Shown here in pieces: positions 42,707-50,153 of a stretch of DNA of 64,000 nt. Where the stretch lies: NCBI RefSeq assembly GCF_000478275.1, contig NZ_ASJB01000097.1, positions 62,001 through 126,000 on the forward strand, in the 5' to 3' direction. Made by a program: the position numbers and the translations under genes. The notes below the pieces were generated by a model. The model made no database searches, was not told where the DNA came from, and saw only the letters and a list, made by a program, of their open reading frames with translations. The DNA comes from Amycolatopsis orientalis DSM 40040 = KCTC 9412 (GTDB lineage Bacteria; Actinomycetota; Actinomycetes; Mycobacteriales; Pseudonocardiaceae). Every line of letters starts with the position of its first letter. The first letter of the stretch is position 1.

Positions 42707-43614
42707 CAGAAGTAGCCTTCCTTCTTCCGGTCTTCCATGCCCGCCTCCGAGATCCGGTCGTCGGCGCGGGTGGCACCGCGTTCGGTGAGCCGGGTGGTGG
42801 CGACTTCGGCGACCACCTCACCCGGCGACGAGGCCGTCGACTCGACGCAGCCGGTGCAGGTCGCGTCGCCGACGGTGCGGAAGCGAACCGTTGCCTCGTA
42901 AGGGGTTTCGTCCTCGCCGAGGGTGAGGAACCGGGTGTGGGCGAGCAGCATCCCGTCCCGCTGGATCACCGGCCGCCGATGCGAGTAGTAGATCGACGGC
43001 AGATCGATCCCCTCGGCCTCGATGTACTGCCAGATGTCGAGTTCGGTCCAGTTCGACAGCGGGAAGACGCGGATGTGCTCGCCCTTGCGGTGCCTGCCGT
43101 TGTAGAGATCCCAGAGTTCGGGGCGCTGATTGCGTGGATCCCATTGGCCGAACTCGTCGCGGAAACTGAACACTCGTTCCTTCGCGCGCGCCTTTTCTTC
43201 GTCGCGCCGCGCGCCACCGAAGACCGCGTCGAAAGCGTGCTCGCGGATCGCCCGCAGCAGGGCGGCGGTCTGGAGCCGGTTCCGGCCTGCTTTGGGATCT
43301 TCGACGACACGGCCCGCGTCGATGTCATCCTGGACGCTGGTGACGACGAGGCGGAGGCCGTAGGTCTCGACGGTGCGGTCCCGGAACTCGAGGACCTCGT
43401 CGAAGTTGTGCCCGGTGTCGACGTGCATCACCGGGAACGGCGGCGGTGACGGCCAGAACGCCTTGGTCGCGACGTGGAGCATCACCATCGAGTCCTTGCC
43501 GCCGGAGAACAGCAGTACCGGCCGTTCGAACGTCGCCGCGACCTCGCGGAAGATGTGCACGGCTTCGGCTTCGAGTGCTTCGAGATGGGTGAGCTCGTAT
43601 GCCGGGGACACCAT
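42706..43614 (-). CDS. cysD: Sulfate adenylyltransferase subunit 2
   Basis: CysD is the catalytic ATP sulfurylase subunit that adenylates sulfate to APS. The 302-residue protein has the PP-loop LLFSGGKDSMVML (SGGKDS at residues 37-42), the substrate region GGARRDEEKARAKER, and the C-terminal GDATCTGCVESTASSPGEVVAEV typical of CysD. A GGAGG ribosome-binding site precedes the ATG. The upstream divergent region contains a dyad similar to the box in the IclR/DUF1214 promoter. It is co-transcribed with cysNC. Confidence 0.96.
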   Translation of the reverse strand: MVSPAYELTHLEALEAEAVHIFREVAATFERPVLLFSGGKDSMVMLHVATKAFWPSPPPFPVMHVDTGHNFDEVLEFRDRTVETYGLRLVVTSVQDDIDAGRVVEDPKAGRNRLQTAALLRAIREHAFDAVFGGARRDEEKARAKERVFSFRDEFGQWDPRNQRPELWDLYNGRHRKGEHIRVFPLSNWTELDIWQYIEAEGIDLPSIYYSHRRPVIQRDGMLLAHTRFLTLGEDETPYEATVRFRTVGDATCTGCVESTASSPGEVVAEVATTRLTERGATRADDRISEAGMEDRKKEGYF

Positions 43615-43644
43615 CGGGACCTCCGTGGTTGGAGATCAGAAAAG

Positions 43645-43659
43645 TAGAACAAGTTCTTG
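43645..43659. promoter_or_regulatory. KstR-like box between cysD and the SnoaL-like gene
   Basis: TAGAACAAGTTCTTG contains TAGAAC-N2-GTTCTT. This is one base from the TNNAACNNGTTNNA consensus that I recall for KstR. The internal CAAGTTCTTG also resembles a KstR2-type core. It lies 31 bp from the cysD start and 33-47 bp from the SnoaL-like start, so one protein could control both. Confidence 0.5.
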
Positions 43660-43691
43660 TGCTTGGTCAAGGGGAGGAGGACGCTGTCGGC

Positions 43692-44159
43692 ATGGACCTG
43701 GTCGCACTCGAAGAGATCCGACGCCTCAAAGCCCGCTACCTCCGGTGCCTCGACCTGAAGCTGTGGGACGAGATGGGCGAGACCCTGACCACCGACGCGC
43801 ACGCGCGTTACGGCACGCCGTCGTACGGCAAGCCTCTGGACTTCGAGGGTCGCGACGCGATCATCGAGTTCATGCGCAATGCCGTCGGGCCCGGTGTCAC
43901 GACGGTGCACTTCGCCGGCCAGCCGGAGATCGACATCGACGGCGACACCGCGCGGGGCAGCTGGCTCATGCGGGACAAGGTGATCGTGCCCGAACACCGG
44001 GTGGTGATCGAGGGCGCGGCGTTCTACGAGGACACCTACCGGCGTGTGGACGGCGCCTGGCTGGTCGCCTCGACCCAGTACGACCGGCTGTACGAGTCGA
44101 TGATGTCGATGGACGACCTGCCGAGCTTCAAGCTCACCGCCAACCGGTGGTCCTCCTGA
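43692..44159 (+). CDS. SnoaL-like / NTF2-fold protein
   Basis: A 155-residue protein of the NTF2-like alpha+beta barrel superfamily (SnoaL_4 type), which includes dehydratases, isomerases and hydrolases acting on polyketides and steroids. The pattern is MDLVALEEIRRLKARYLRCLDLKLWDEM, then FEGRDAIIEFMRNAVGPGVTTVHFAGQPEIDIDGDTARGSWLMRD, then YEDTYRRVDGAWLVA. This is the typical helix-strand order with candidate acid/base residues D and H. The ATG at 43692 follows GGGGAGGAGG. The frame extends upstream to 43599 but would overlap cysD. It is divergent from cysD and shares its promoter dyad; a role in the same sulfation or steroid process is inferred. Confidence 0.8.
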   Translation: MDLVALEEIRRLKARYLRCLDLKLWDEMGETLTTDAHARYGTPSYGKPLDFEGRDAIIEFMRNAVGPGVTTVHFAGQPEIDIDGDTARGSWLMRDKVIVPEHRVVIEGAAFYEDTYRRVDGAWLVASTQYDRLYESMMSMDDLPSFKLTANRWSS

Positions 44160-44174
44160 CCCGCTCCGTTCTAT

Positions 44175-44236
44175 GCATTTCGTCCTCTGGATGCGGTCCT
44201 TGCGCGTGCAACCACCGCATCCAGAGGACTAAACGC
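44175..44236. terminator. Family E palindrome containing the IclR stop codon
   Basis: Arms of 23 bases (core CGTCCTCTGGATGCGGT) with two or three mismatches around a 16-base loop that includes TTGCGCGTGCAA, itself able to pair. It lies between convergent genes and includes the TAG stop of the IclR gene at 44229. A near-perfect relative is at 48328. Confidence 0.7.
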
Positions 44237-45113
44237 GGGGGCGGCGGCCGCCGGATTCGGCGGTGACGGCGTCGGCGGCGGCGACCAGGGCGGCACCCCG
44301 CCGGGCGATCTCCGCACCGGTGATCGGCTCGCCGACCGACAGCGTGAGCACCAGTTCCTGCCGTCCGGCGGCGTCGAACGTCGGCGCGGCGAGCAGGCTC
44401 ACCGCGTGCTTGCGGCGCGGTTCCAGATCGGCGCCGAGGTAGACGCGCTCACCGAGACTCGAGACGAGTTCTCCCACCAATCCCCGCACTTCCGGCGGCA
44501 GCTCCTCCGCGCCGACGCCGGCCATCAGCGAGTAGAGCCGTCGCCCGGCCGAGGTCAGGCTTTCCACCAGATATCCGTGTTCGCGGCATTCGGCGACGAC
44601 GCGGCGCAGGTGGGCTTCGTCCAGCCGCACCGGCACGGCCGGGGGTTTGGCGAGCCACGCGTCGAACGCCGCGTCGGAGTCCCACAGCACGTACATCAGG
44701 CCGACCGGTGGCGCGAACGGGTAGGTCTCGCCGAGTTTGACCCGTCCGGGCCCGGCGCTCTGCAGCATCAGGATCCGGTCGCCCGCCACGGCCGACGCGG
44801 TGCACGTGGCGTTGTAGCGCTCGCTCAGTTCCCGCAGCTGCCGCAGCGCGACCTCGCTCGCGCCGAAGCCCTCGCCCGCGACGCGGCCCGCGGCGATCAT
44901 CGCCGGTCCGAGCCGGTAGGTGACCGGGCCCGGGTCCCGGACCAGGTAGCCGCCCGCGGCCAGTTCGGTCACGATGCCGAGGCAGGTCGGCTTGGCCAGG
45001 TCCAGTTCGCGCGCGAGTTCCGACAGTCCGAAACGCCGGCCGGGATGCGCGGCGAAGAAGTCGAGCAGCCGCACGACCCGCTCGGTGGGCGGAGAGCGCC
45101 GAGTCACGGTCAT
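44229..45113 (-). CDS. IclR-family transcriptional regulator
   Basis: A 294-residue IclR-type regulator. The N-terminal winged HTH spans about residues 8-65 (RRFGLSELARELDLAKPTCLGIVTELAAGGYL). A GAF-like effector domain follows (AVAGDRILMLQSAGPGRVKLGETYPFAPPVGLM, then LTLSVGEPITGAEIARRGAALVAAADAV). The ATG at 45113 is chosen; the open frame extends to 45266 through the promoter region. It is divergent from the DUF1214-SDR-sulfotransferase operon across 87 bp that contains both a KstR-like box and an ACGTACC-N5-GGTACGT dyad. Local control of that operon is therefore likely. The effector is unknown, possibly an aromatic or steroid-derived acid. Confidence 0.9.
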   Translation of the reverse strand: MTVTRRSPPTERVVRLLDFFAAHPGRRFGLSELARELDLAKPTCLGIVTELAAGGYLVRDPGPVTYRLGPAMIAAGRVAGEGFGASEVALRQLRELSERYNATCTASAVAGDRILMLQSAGPGRVKLGETYPFAPPVGLMYVLWDSDAAFDAWLAKPPAVPVRLDEAHLRRVVAECREHGYLVESLTSAGRRLYSLMAGVGAEELPPEVRGLVGELVSSLGERVYLGADLEPRRKHAVSLLAAPTFDAAGRQELVLTLSVGEPITGAEIARRGAALVAAADAVTAESGGRRPRV

Positions 45114-45124
45114 TGACCCATCCT

Positions 45125-45138
45125 TAGAACGCGTTCTA
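45125..45138. promoter_or_regulatory. KstR-type box (perfect TNNAACNNGTTNNA match)
   Basis: TAGAACGCGTTCTA is a perfect 14-bp palindrome. It matches the TNNAACNNGTTNNA consensus that I recall for the cholesterol-catabolism repressor KstR; TAGAACGTGTTCTA is a common natural form. It sits 12 bp from the IclR start and 62 bp before the DUF1214 start. KstR itself is not encoded in the window. Confidence 0.65.
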
Positions 45139-45155
45139 GTCTGATCGCGGGTAGA

Positions 45156-45174
45156 ACGTACCAAGTCGGTACGT
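45156..45174. promoter_or_regulatory. Dyad ACGTACC-N5-GGTACGT, candidate IclR operator
   Basis: A perfect 7-base dyad with a 5-base spacer (AAGTC), 27 bp before the DUF1214 start codon. Its size suits a dimeric or tetrameric regulator. The divergent iclR gene makes its product the leading candidate. A second protein besides the one at the KstR-like box is implied. Confidence 0.5.
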
Positions 45175-45200
45175 ATTTGTACCAGTATGAGGAGTCGCCG

Positions 45201-46370
45201 GTGCTCACTCAACCGTTCGCCGACGCGATCGTCGAAGCCGAGAAGGTCATCGCCGAGGCGCCGCACATCCGCACCGAACAGGATCTGGTCGAGGGGTACG
45301 ACTACCTCGCCGGCAGTATCCGCGCCTCACTGCAGATGGCGTGGGCCTACGAACGGGACTATCCGTACTTCACCCAGTCCACCGGCCCGTACACGAAGAT
45401 GGGCCTGGACAACCCGGACACGCTGTACTTCAACGCGAACATCCGCGAGGACCGCGAGTACGTCGTCACCGGGACGCGGGGGAGCACGGCCGACGTCAGT
45501 TTCCAGGTCCTCAACGGTGACTACTCACCCGTCGAGGTGCCGGACAGCCTCGCCGCCTTCGACGACCGCGAGATCGAGATCGCCGAGGACGGTTCGTTCG
45601 AACTCCGCTTCGGACCGGCGAAACCCGATCCCGGCCCCAACTATTTCGTCCTCGGCCCCGGCTCGTCGATGCTCGTGGTGCGCGAGGTCTACAGCGACTG
45701 GGCCACCGAACGCCGCGGCACCATCCAGATCCAGTGCGCCGACACCGCGGGCGGCGCCCCCGCGCCACTCACGCGCGACGTGCTGGCCAAACGCTACGGC
45801 GTCACCGGCAAGATCCTGCTGAGCAGGCTGCGCACCTTCCTCGCCTTCCCGAAGTGGTTCTACCTGAACCTGCCGGTGAACACGATGACCGAACCGCGGC
45901 CGACTCCGGGCGGCCTGACCACGCAGTACTCCTCGGCCGGGCACTACGAACTCGGTGACGAGGAGGTCATGATCGTCACGGTGCCGCGGTCGGACGCGCC
46001 GTACCAGGGCATCCAGCTCGGCAGCATCTGGTACCTCTCGCTGGACTACATCAATCACCAGACCAGCCTCACCGCCGACCAGGCGCGGGTCGACCCGGAC
46101 GGCAAGATCCGGTTCGTGATCAGCGAACGCGATCCCGGCCTCGCCAACTGGCTCGAACGCACCGGGCACGATCGCGGATACGTCCAGATCCGGTGGCAGC
46201 GCCTTTCCCGCGCGCTGGACGCCGCCGACGGTCCCGAGGTCGAGGTCGTCAAGTTCGGTGAACTCGCCGACAGGCTGCCGTTCCACGACGAGGCATGCGT
46301 GAGCCCGCAGGAGTGGGCGGAGCGGATCGCCGCCCGTCAGACCGCCGTCGCGGCGAGGATGCTGGGATGA
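45201..46370 (+). CDS. DUF1214-domain protein (Rv3531c-like)
   Basis: A 389-residue soluble protein with a C-terminal DUF1214 domain. No catalytic activity is established for the domain. Conserved-looking segments include YFTQSTGPYTKMGLDNPDTLYFNANI near residue 60, FLAFPKWFYLNLPVNTM, SLDYINHQTSLTADQARVDPDGKIRFVIS and DRGYVQIRWQRLSR. The GTG at 45201 has AGGAG six bases upstream; an in-frame TTG at 45177 is less likely. Its stop overlaps the SDR start (ATGA). The order DUF1214-SDR-sulfotransferase matches my recollection of M. tuberculosis Rv3531c-Rv3530c-Rv3529c in the KstR regulon. Confidence 0.82.
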   Translation: MLTQPFADAIVEAEKVIAEAPHIRTEQDLVEGYDYLAGSIRASLQMAWAYERDYPYFTQSTGPYTKMGLDNPDTLYFNANIREDREYVVTGTRGSTADVSFQVLNGDYSPVEVPDSLAAFDDREIEIAEDGSFELRFGPAKPDPGPNYFVLGPGSSMLVVREVYSDWATERRGTIQIQCADTAGGAPAPLTRDVLAKRYGVTGKILLSRLRTFLAFPKWFYLNLPVNTMTEPRPTPGGLTTQYSSAGHYELGDEEVMIVTVPRSDAPYQGIQLGSIWYLSLDYINHQTSLTADQARVDPDGKIRFVISERDPGLANWLERTGHDRGYVQIRWQRLSRALDAADGPEVEVVKFGELADRLPFHDEACVSPQEWAERIAARQTAVAARMLG

Positions 46371-47149
46371 CGGATCTCTTGCGGGACAAGGTGGTCGTGG
46401 TCTCCGGGATCGGCCCGGGACTCGGCCGGTCCATCGCCACCCGCTGTGCCGCGGCGGGCGCCGACGTCGTCCTCGCCGCCCGCACCGAAACGCGGCTCGC
46501 CGAGGTCGCCAAGGAGATCGACGCACTCGGCCGCCGCGCGGTCACCGTGCCCACCGACATCACCGACGACACCGCGGCCGCGAACCTCGCCGAGACCGCG
46601 TTGAAGGCGTTCGGCCGGGTGGACGCCTTGGTGAACAACGCCTTCGCCATCCCGCCGATCATGGATCTGGCCGACGTCGACCTCGACGCCGTCCGTGCGG
46701 GCTTCGAGACCAACGTGCTCGCCGCGCTCCGGCTCACGCGGCTGTTCACGCCGTCGCTCGAAGAGAGCGGCGGTTCGGTCGTGATGATCAATTCGGCCGT
46801 GCTGCGGCATTCGCGGCGGACGTTCGGCGCGTACAAGATGGCGAAGGCGAGCCTGCTCGCGCTCGCGCAGAGCCTCGCCTCGGAACTCGGTCCGCGCGGG
46901 ATCCGGGTCAATTCCGTGGCGCCCGGGTACATCTGGGCGGATTCGCTCAAGTGGTATTTCGCCTACCTGGCCAAGGAACGCGGCGTCCCGCCGGAGCAGG
47001 TGTACGCCGAGACGGCGGAGACGATCGACCTGCGCCGCCTGCCGGAACCGGACGAGATCGCCGACACCGTCGTGTTCCTGGTCTCGTCGCTGGCCCGGTG
47101 CGTCACCGGGCAGTGCCTCGACGTCAATGCCGGTGAGTATCACCACTGA
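46367..47149 (+). CDS. Short-chain dehydrogenase/reductase (Rv3530c-like)
   Basis: A 260-residue classical SDR oxidoreductase. It has the cofactor loop GIGPGLGRSIA (residues 14-24), D/R residues after strand 2 (AARTETR) suggesting NADP preference, LVNNAFA (the NAG equivalent), and catalytic S143, Y156 and K160 in NSAVLRHSRRTFGAYKMAK. The C-terminal region (APGYIWADSLKWYFAYLAKERG) forms the substrate lid. The ATG overlaps the DUF1214 stop. The substrate is unknown; a hydroxysteroid or other hydrophobic alcohol fits the operon context. The sulfotransferase gene follows 10 bp later. Confidence 0.9.
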   Translation: MTDLLRDKVVVVSGIGPGLGRSIATRCAAAGADVVLAARTETRLAEVAKEIDALGRRAVTVPTDITDDTAAANLAETALKAFGRVDALVNNAFAIPPIMDLADVDLDAVRAGFETNVLAALRLTRLFTPSLEESGGSVVMINSAVLRHSRRTFGAYKMAKASLLALAQSLASELGPRGIRVNSVAPGYIWADSLKWYFAYLAKERGVPPEQVYAETAETIDLRRLPEPDEIADTVVFLVSSLARCVTGQCLDVNAGEYHH

Positions 47150-47159
47150 AGGGGAGAAC

Positions 47160-48320
47160 ATGTTGCCAGGGCGGGAAAACGTCGGCACCGTGGAGGATCT
47201 GCACGCGTCGGCGGCGAAACTCACCGGGTTGGACGACTTCGGCGGCGAAGACCATCTGGAAGGGCTCCGCGTACTGCTGGATTCATACGCCGCGGAGGCG
47301 GGATTGACCCCGTACGGCAACAAGATCCATCGCGCGTTCCTGCGCGGCGCCCTGGTGGCGAGATCGTTGAGCGAAGTCTCCTGGAAGCAGAACCCCGAGT
47401 ACGCCGAGGTCCCCATCGAGCGGCCGATCTTCGTCACCGGACTGCCGCGCACCGGGACCACGGCGCTGCACCGGATGCTCACCGAGGATCCGGCGCACCA
47501 GGGACTGGAGGTCTGGCTGACGGAGGTGCCGCAGCCGCGGCCGCCGCGCGAGACGTGGGCGGGGAACCCGGTCTTCCAAGGAATCCAGGCGGGCTACGAG
47601 AAACACCACGTCGAACACCCCGAATTCATGGGCCTGCACCACATGTCCGCGGATCAGGTCGAGGAATGCTGGCAGCTGCTGAGGCAGTCGCTGAAATCGG
47701 TGTCCTACGAATGCCTCGCGCACGTGCCGACGTACTCGCGCTGGCTGGACGGGCAGAGCTGGACCGACGCTTACCGCAGGCACCGCCGCAACCTGCAGCT
47801 GATCGGGCTGCCCGACGCCGGACGCCGCTGGGTGCTCAAGAACCCGAGCCATCTGTTCGCGCTCGACGCGCTGCTGGAGGTGTACCCGGACGCGCTGATC
47901 GTGCAGACCCACCGCGCGCCGAGCACGATCATCGCGTCGGTCTGCAGCCTGAACGAGCAGGCTTCCGAAGGCTGGTCCGACGTCTTCCGGGGCGAGGTGA
48001 TCGGGCGGAGTCAGCTGGATCTGTGGGCGCGGGGCGCGGAAAGGGCGCTCGAAGCGCGGAAAAGGCACGACCCTGCCCGGTTCTGCGATGTCCGGTACGA
48101 GGATTTCGTCGCCGATCCGATCGGGACGGTCGCCGGTGTCTACCGGCATTTCGGGCTGTCGTTGTCCGACGGGGCGCGGGACGCGATGACCGCTTTGCAT
48201 GCCGAAAGCCGCTCTGGGGCGAGGAAACCCCGGCACCGGTACGACCTCGCGGACTTCGGCCTCACCGAAGGCGAGGTCGACGAGCGCTTCTCCGCCTATC
48301 TGGCCGCCTACGACCTCTGA
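47160..48320 (+). CDS. PAPS-dependent sulfotransferase family protein (Rv3529c-like)
   Basis: A 386-residue sulfotransferase of the Sulfotransfer_3 type, expected to move sulfate from PAPS to a hydroxyl group. The 5'-phosphosulfate loop is TGLPRTGTT (residues 93-101). The 3'-phosphate-binding region is seen as RRWVLKNPSHLFALDALLEVYPDALIVQTHRAPSTIIAS, with the usual Arg and Ser. The ATG at 47160 is preceded by AGGGGAGAAC. A frame beginning at 47127 overlaps the SDR gene and is not preferred. The nearby cysD-cysNC pair makes the co-substrate PAPS, and the shared KstR-like boxes link the two. A family E palindrome ends the operon. Confidence 0.88.
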   Translation: MLPGRENVGTVEDLHASAAKLTGLDDFGGEDHLEGLRVLLDSYAAEAGLTPYGNKIHRAFLRGALVARSLSEVSWKQNPEYAEVPIERPIFVTGLPRTGTTALHRMLTEDPAHQGLEVWLTEVPQPRPPRETWAGNPVFQGIQAGYEKHHVEHPEFMGLHHMSADQVEECWQLLRQSLKSVSYECLAHVPTYSRWLDGQSWTDAYRRHRRNLQLIGLPDAGRRWVLKNPSHLFALDALLEVYPDALIVQTHRAPSTIIASVCSLNEQASEGWSDVFRGEVIGRSQLDLWARGAERALEARKRHDPARFCDVRYEDFVADPIGTVAGVYRHFGLSLSDGARDAMTALHAESRSGARKPRHRYDLADFGLTEGEVDERFSAYLAAYDL

Positions 48321-48327
48321 ACCTCCC

Positions 48328-48389
48328 GCGTTTCGTCCTCTGGATGCGGTACTTGCACGCGCAACTACCGCATCCAGAGGACGAAACGC
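48328..48389. terminator. Family E palindrome (24-bp perfect arms)
   Basis: Perfect 24-base arms (core TTTCGTCCTCTGGATGCGG) around a 14-base loop containing TTGCACGCGCAA, which can extend the stem. It lies between the convergent sulfotransferase and EAL/GGDEF genes, 7 bp from each. It is probably a bidirectional terminator. Confidence 0.75.
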
Positions 48390-48395
48390 ATGGGG

Positions 48396-50081
48396 TCAGA
48401 AGCCGGCGGCGGCGCGCTGGGCGGGCAGGCGCCGGGTGGTGATCCCGCGCAGCACCTCGACGCGGTCCGAACCCGGCCGCCCGAGCACCCAGCTGGACCC
48501 CGGCACCTCCTTGGCGCGCTTCTTCAACGGCGCCAACAGCCGGGAAGCGTCCTTATAGGACCGGATCGCGCCGTTGCCGCACACCAGGGTCGCGAGCGAC
48601 ACCGTCACCGGCATCCCGTCGGCCGACCACGGGGTGTCCAGCAGCGCGGCGGCGACCGTGCCGATCTCGTCGACGTCGCACGCGATCAGGAAATCGTCCC
48701 CGCCGACGTGGCTGACGCGCATCCGCCGCAGCCGGGACTCCAGATCGGTGAGCGTCCGGCCGAGGGTGCGGATCAGGTCGTCGCCCGCGGCGAACCCGGC
48801 GGTGTCGTTCACCGTCTTGAACGAGTCGACGTCCAGCCAGGCCGCGACGAACGGTTCCCGCGCGTTGATCCGGCGGTCGACGTCCCTGGCGACGGCGTCG
48901 CTGCCGGGCAGCCGCGTCAGCGGGCTCAGCGACACGGCTTCCTCGACCTTCGCCTCCGCCACCCCGCGGACGACCTCGGTCACCAGCACCACGCCGAGGC
49001 AGCGGCCGCGATCGTCGACCACCACGACGTCGTCACCGGTGCGGCCCCAGTCCGCGTCGGTGACCAGTTCCAGGAATTCGAGCGCGCTGGCGTCCACGTG
49101 GATGGTGTGCGGGGCGTCGGCGAGCCGCGAGGCGGGACGCTTGGCGTGCAGGGCGTGGCCGTACATCCCGGTGACCGACACCAGGAACCGCGTCCGGTCG
49201 ACCGACCACTGTGGCCGGTGCCGGTCGTCGATGCCGACGACGCCGCTGGGCCCGTCGGCCGCGGCCAGCACCTCGCGGACGTCGTCGCAGGTGGCGTCCT
49301 CCGGCAGCGTGGTCGCGGGCCGCAGGAAGTCGCCGACGCGGCGGGCGCGGGCGGTCCCGGGGATGAACGGGCCCGGCGCGTCCGGGGCGGGCAGCGGCGC
49401 GTGGTTGCCGTCCGGCGGGGCGAGCAGGTTGCCCTGCGCGATCCGCACGCCGAGCCGCCGCGCGGACTCCAGCTGCTCGGTGGTTTCGAGGCCGGTCGCG
49501 ACCAGCCGGTTGTCGGTGCGTGACGCGAAATGCAGCACCGCCTCGACCACCGCGACGGCGGCCGGATCGTGCGGCAGGCCGCGCAGCACGCTGCGGTCCA
49601 GTTTCACCAGGTCGATCGGCGCGGAGGCGAGCAGCGTGAGCGGGAGGTCGCCGCGGCCGAGGCCGTCGAGCGCGAGCCGGAAGCCGAGGTCGGTGAGCCG
49701 CCGCATCCCGGTGAGCAGCTGGTCGGCGGGGACCTGGGAGAACGGCGGCCCGATCTCCAGCACGACGTCCCTGGTCCGGCGGCCCGCGAGGCCGAGTGCG
49801 TCGGTGAGCGGGTCGAACTCCGGCGGCGGCGCGGCCACGGTCCTGGCGGACAGGTTCAGGTGCAGGGGGAGGGTGTTCTGCGGATCTTTCTGCTGGCGCA
49901 CGGCTTCGGCGGCCAGGCCGATGTCGACCTCGGCCAGCTTGCCGCTGCGCCGCGCGTCGGCGAGCAGTTCGTGCGCGGTGCCGCGTCCCGGCCGCGCCAG
50001 TGCTTCGAACGCGACGACGCCACCGGTGTGCAGGCTGTACAACGGCTGGTAAGCGAAGCGGACCGCGATCTGCAACGTCAC
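48396..50081 (-). CDS. EAL-CBS-GGDEF cyclic-di-GMP protein with degenerate EAL site
   Basis: A 561-residue soluble protein with an EAL domain first (about 5-230), a CBS-like pair (about 245-375) and a GGDEF domain last (about 385-545). In the EAL domain E26, N76, E109, K160 and Q217 are kept. However, the DDFG pair is DGLG (139-142) and the AEGVE glutamate is threonine (T196), so phosphodiesterase activity is doubtful. The GGDEF domain has WLDVDSFKTVNDTAGFAAGD and the signature GGDDF (460-464), a conservative change, so cyclase activity remains possible; no RxxD inhibitory site is seen. The EAL domain may instead bind cyclic-di-GMP. It stands alone, upstream of crtY on the same strand. Confidence 0.87.
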   Translation of the reverse strand: MTLQIAVRFAYQPLYSLHTGGVVAFEALARPGRGTAHELLADARRSGKLAEVDIGLAAEAVRQQKDPQNTLPLHLNLSARTVAAPPPEFDPLTDALGLAGRRTRDVVLEIGPPFSQVPADQLLTGMRRLTDLGFRLALDGLGRGDLPLTLLASAPIDLVKLDRSVLRGLPHDPAAVAVVEAVLHFASRTDNRLVATGLETTEQLESARRLGVRIAQGNLLAPPDGNHAPLPAPDAPGPFIPGTARARRVGDFLRPATTLPEDATCDDVREVLAAADGPSGVVGIDDRHRPQWSVDRTRFLVSVTGMYGHALHAKRPASRLADAPHTIHVDASALEFLELVTDADWGRTGDDVVVVDDRGRCLGVVLVTEVVRGVAEAKVEEAVSLSPLTRLPGSDAVARDVDRRINAREPFVAAWLDVDSFKTVNDTAGFAAGDDLIRTLGRTLTDLESRLRRMRVSHVGGDDFLIACDVDEIGTVAAALLDTPWSADGMPVTVSLATLVCGNGAIRSYKDASRLLAPLKKRAKEVPGSSWVLGRPGSDRVEVLRGITTRRLPAQRAAAGF

Positions 50082-50153
50082 AATCGCATGTTCGCTGGTG
50101 ACGGTCCGAAACGAAACACGTGTCGACTGATGTTCATCGGGAAGGCACCGGGG

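Noticed and set aside
40877..43614. cysD-cysNC as part of a standard sulfate assimilation operon
   Set aside because: No cysH, sulfite reductase, cysT/W/A or sirohem gene lies alongside. The pair alone makes PAPS, so the sulfation reading is preferred, although export of PAPS to assimilation cannot be excluded.
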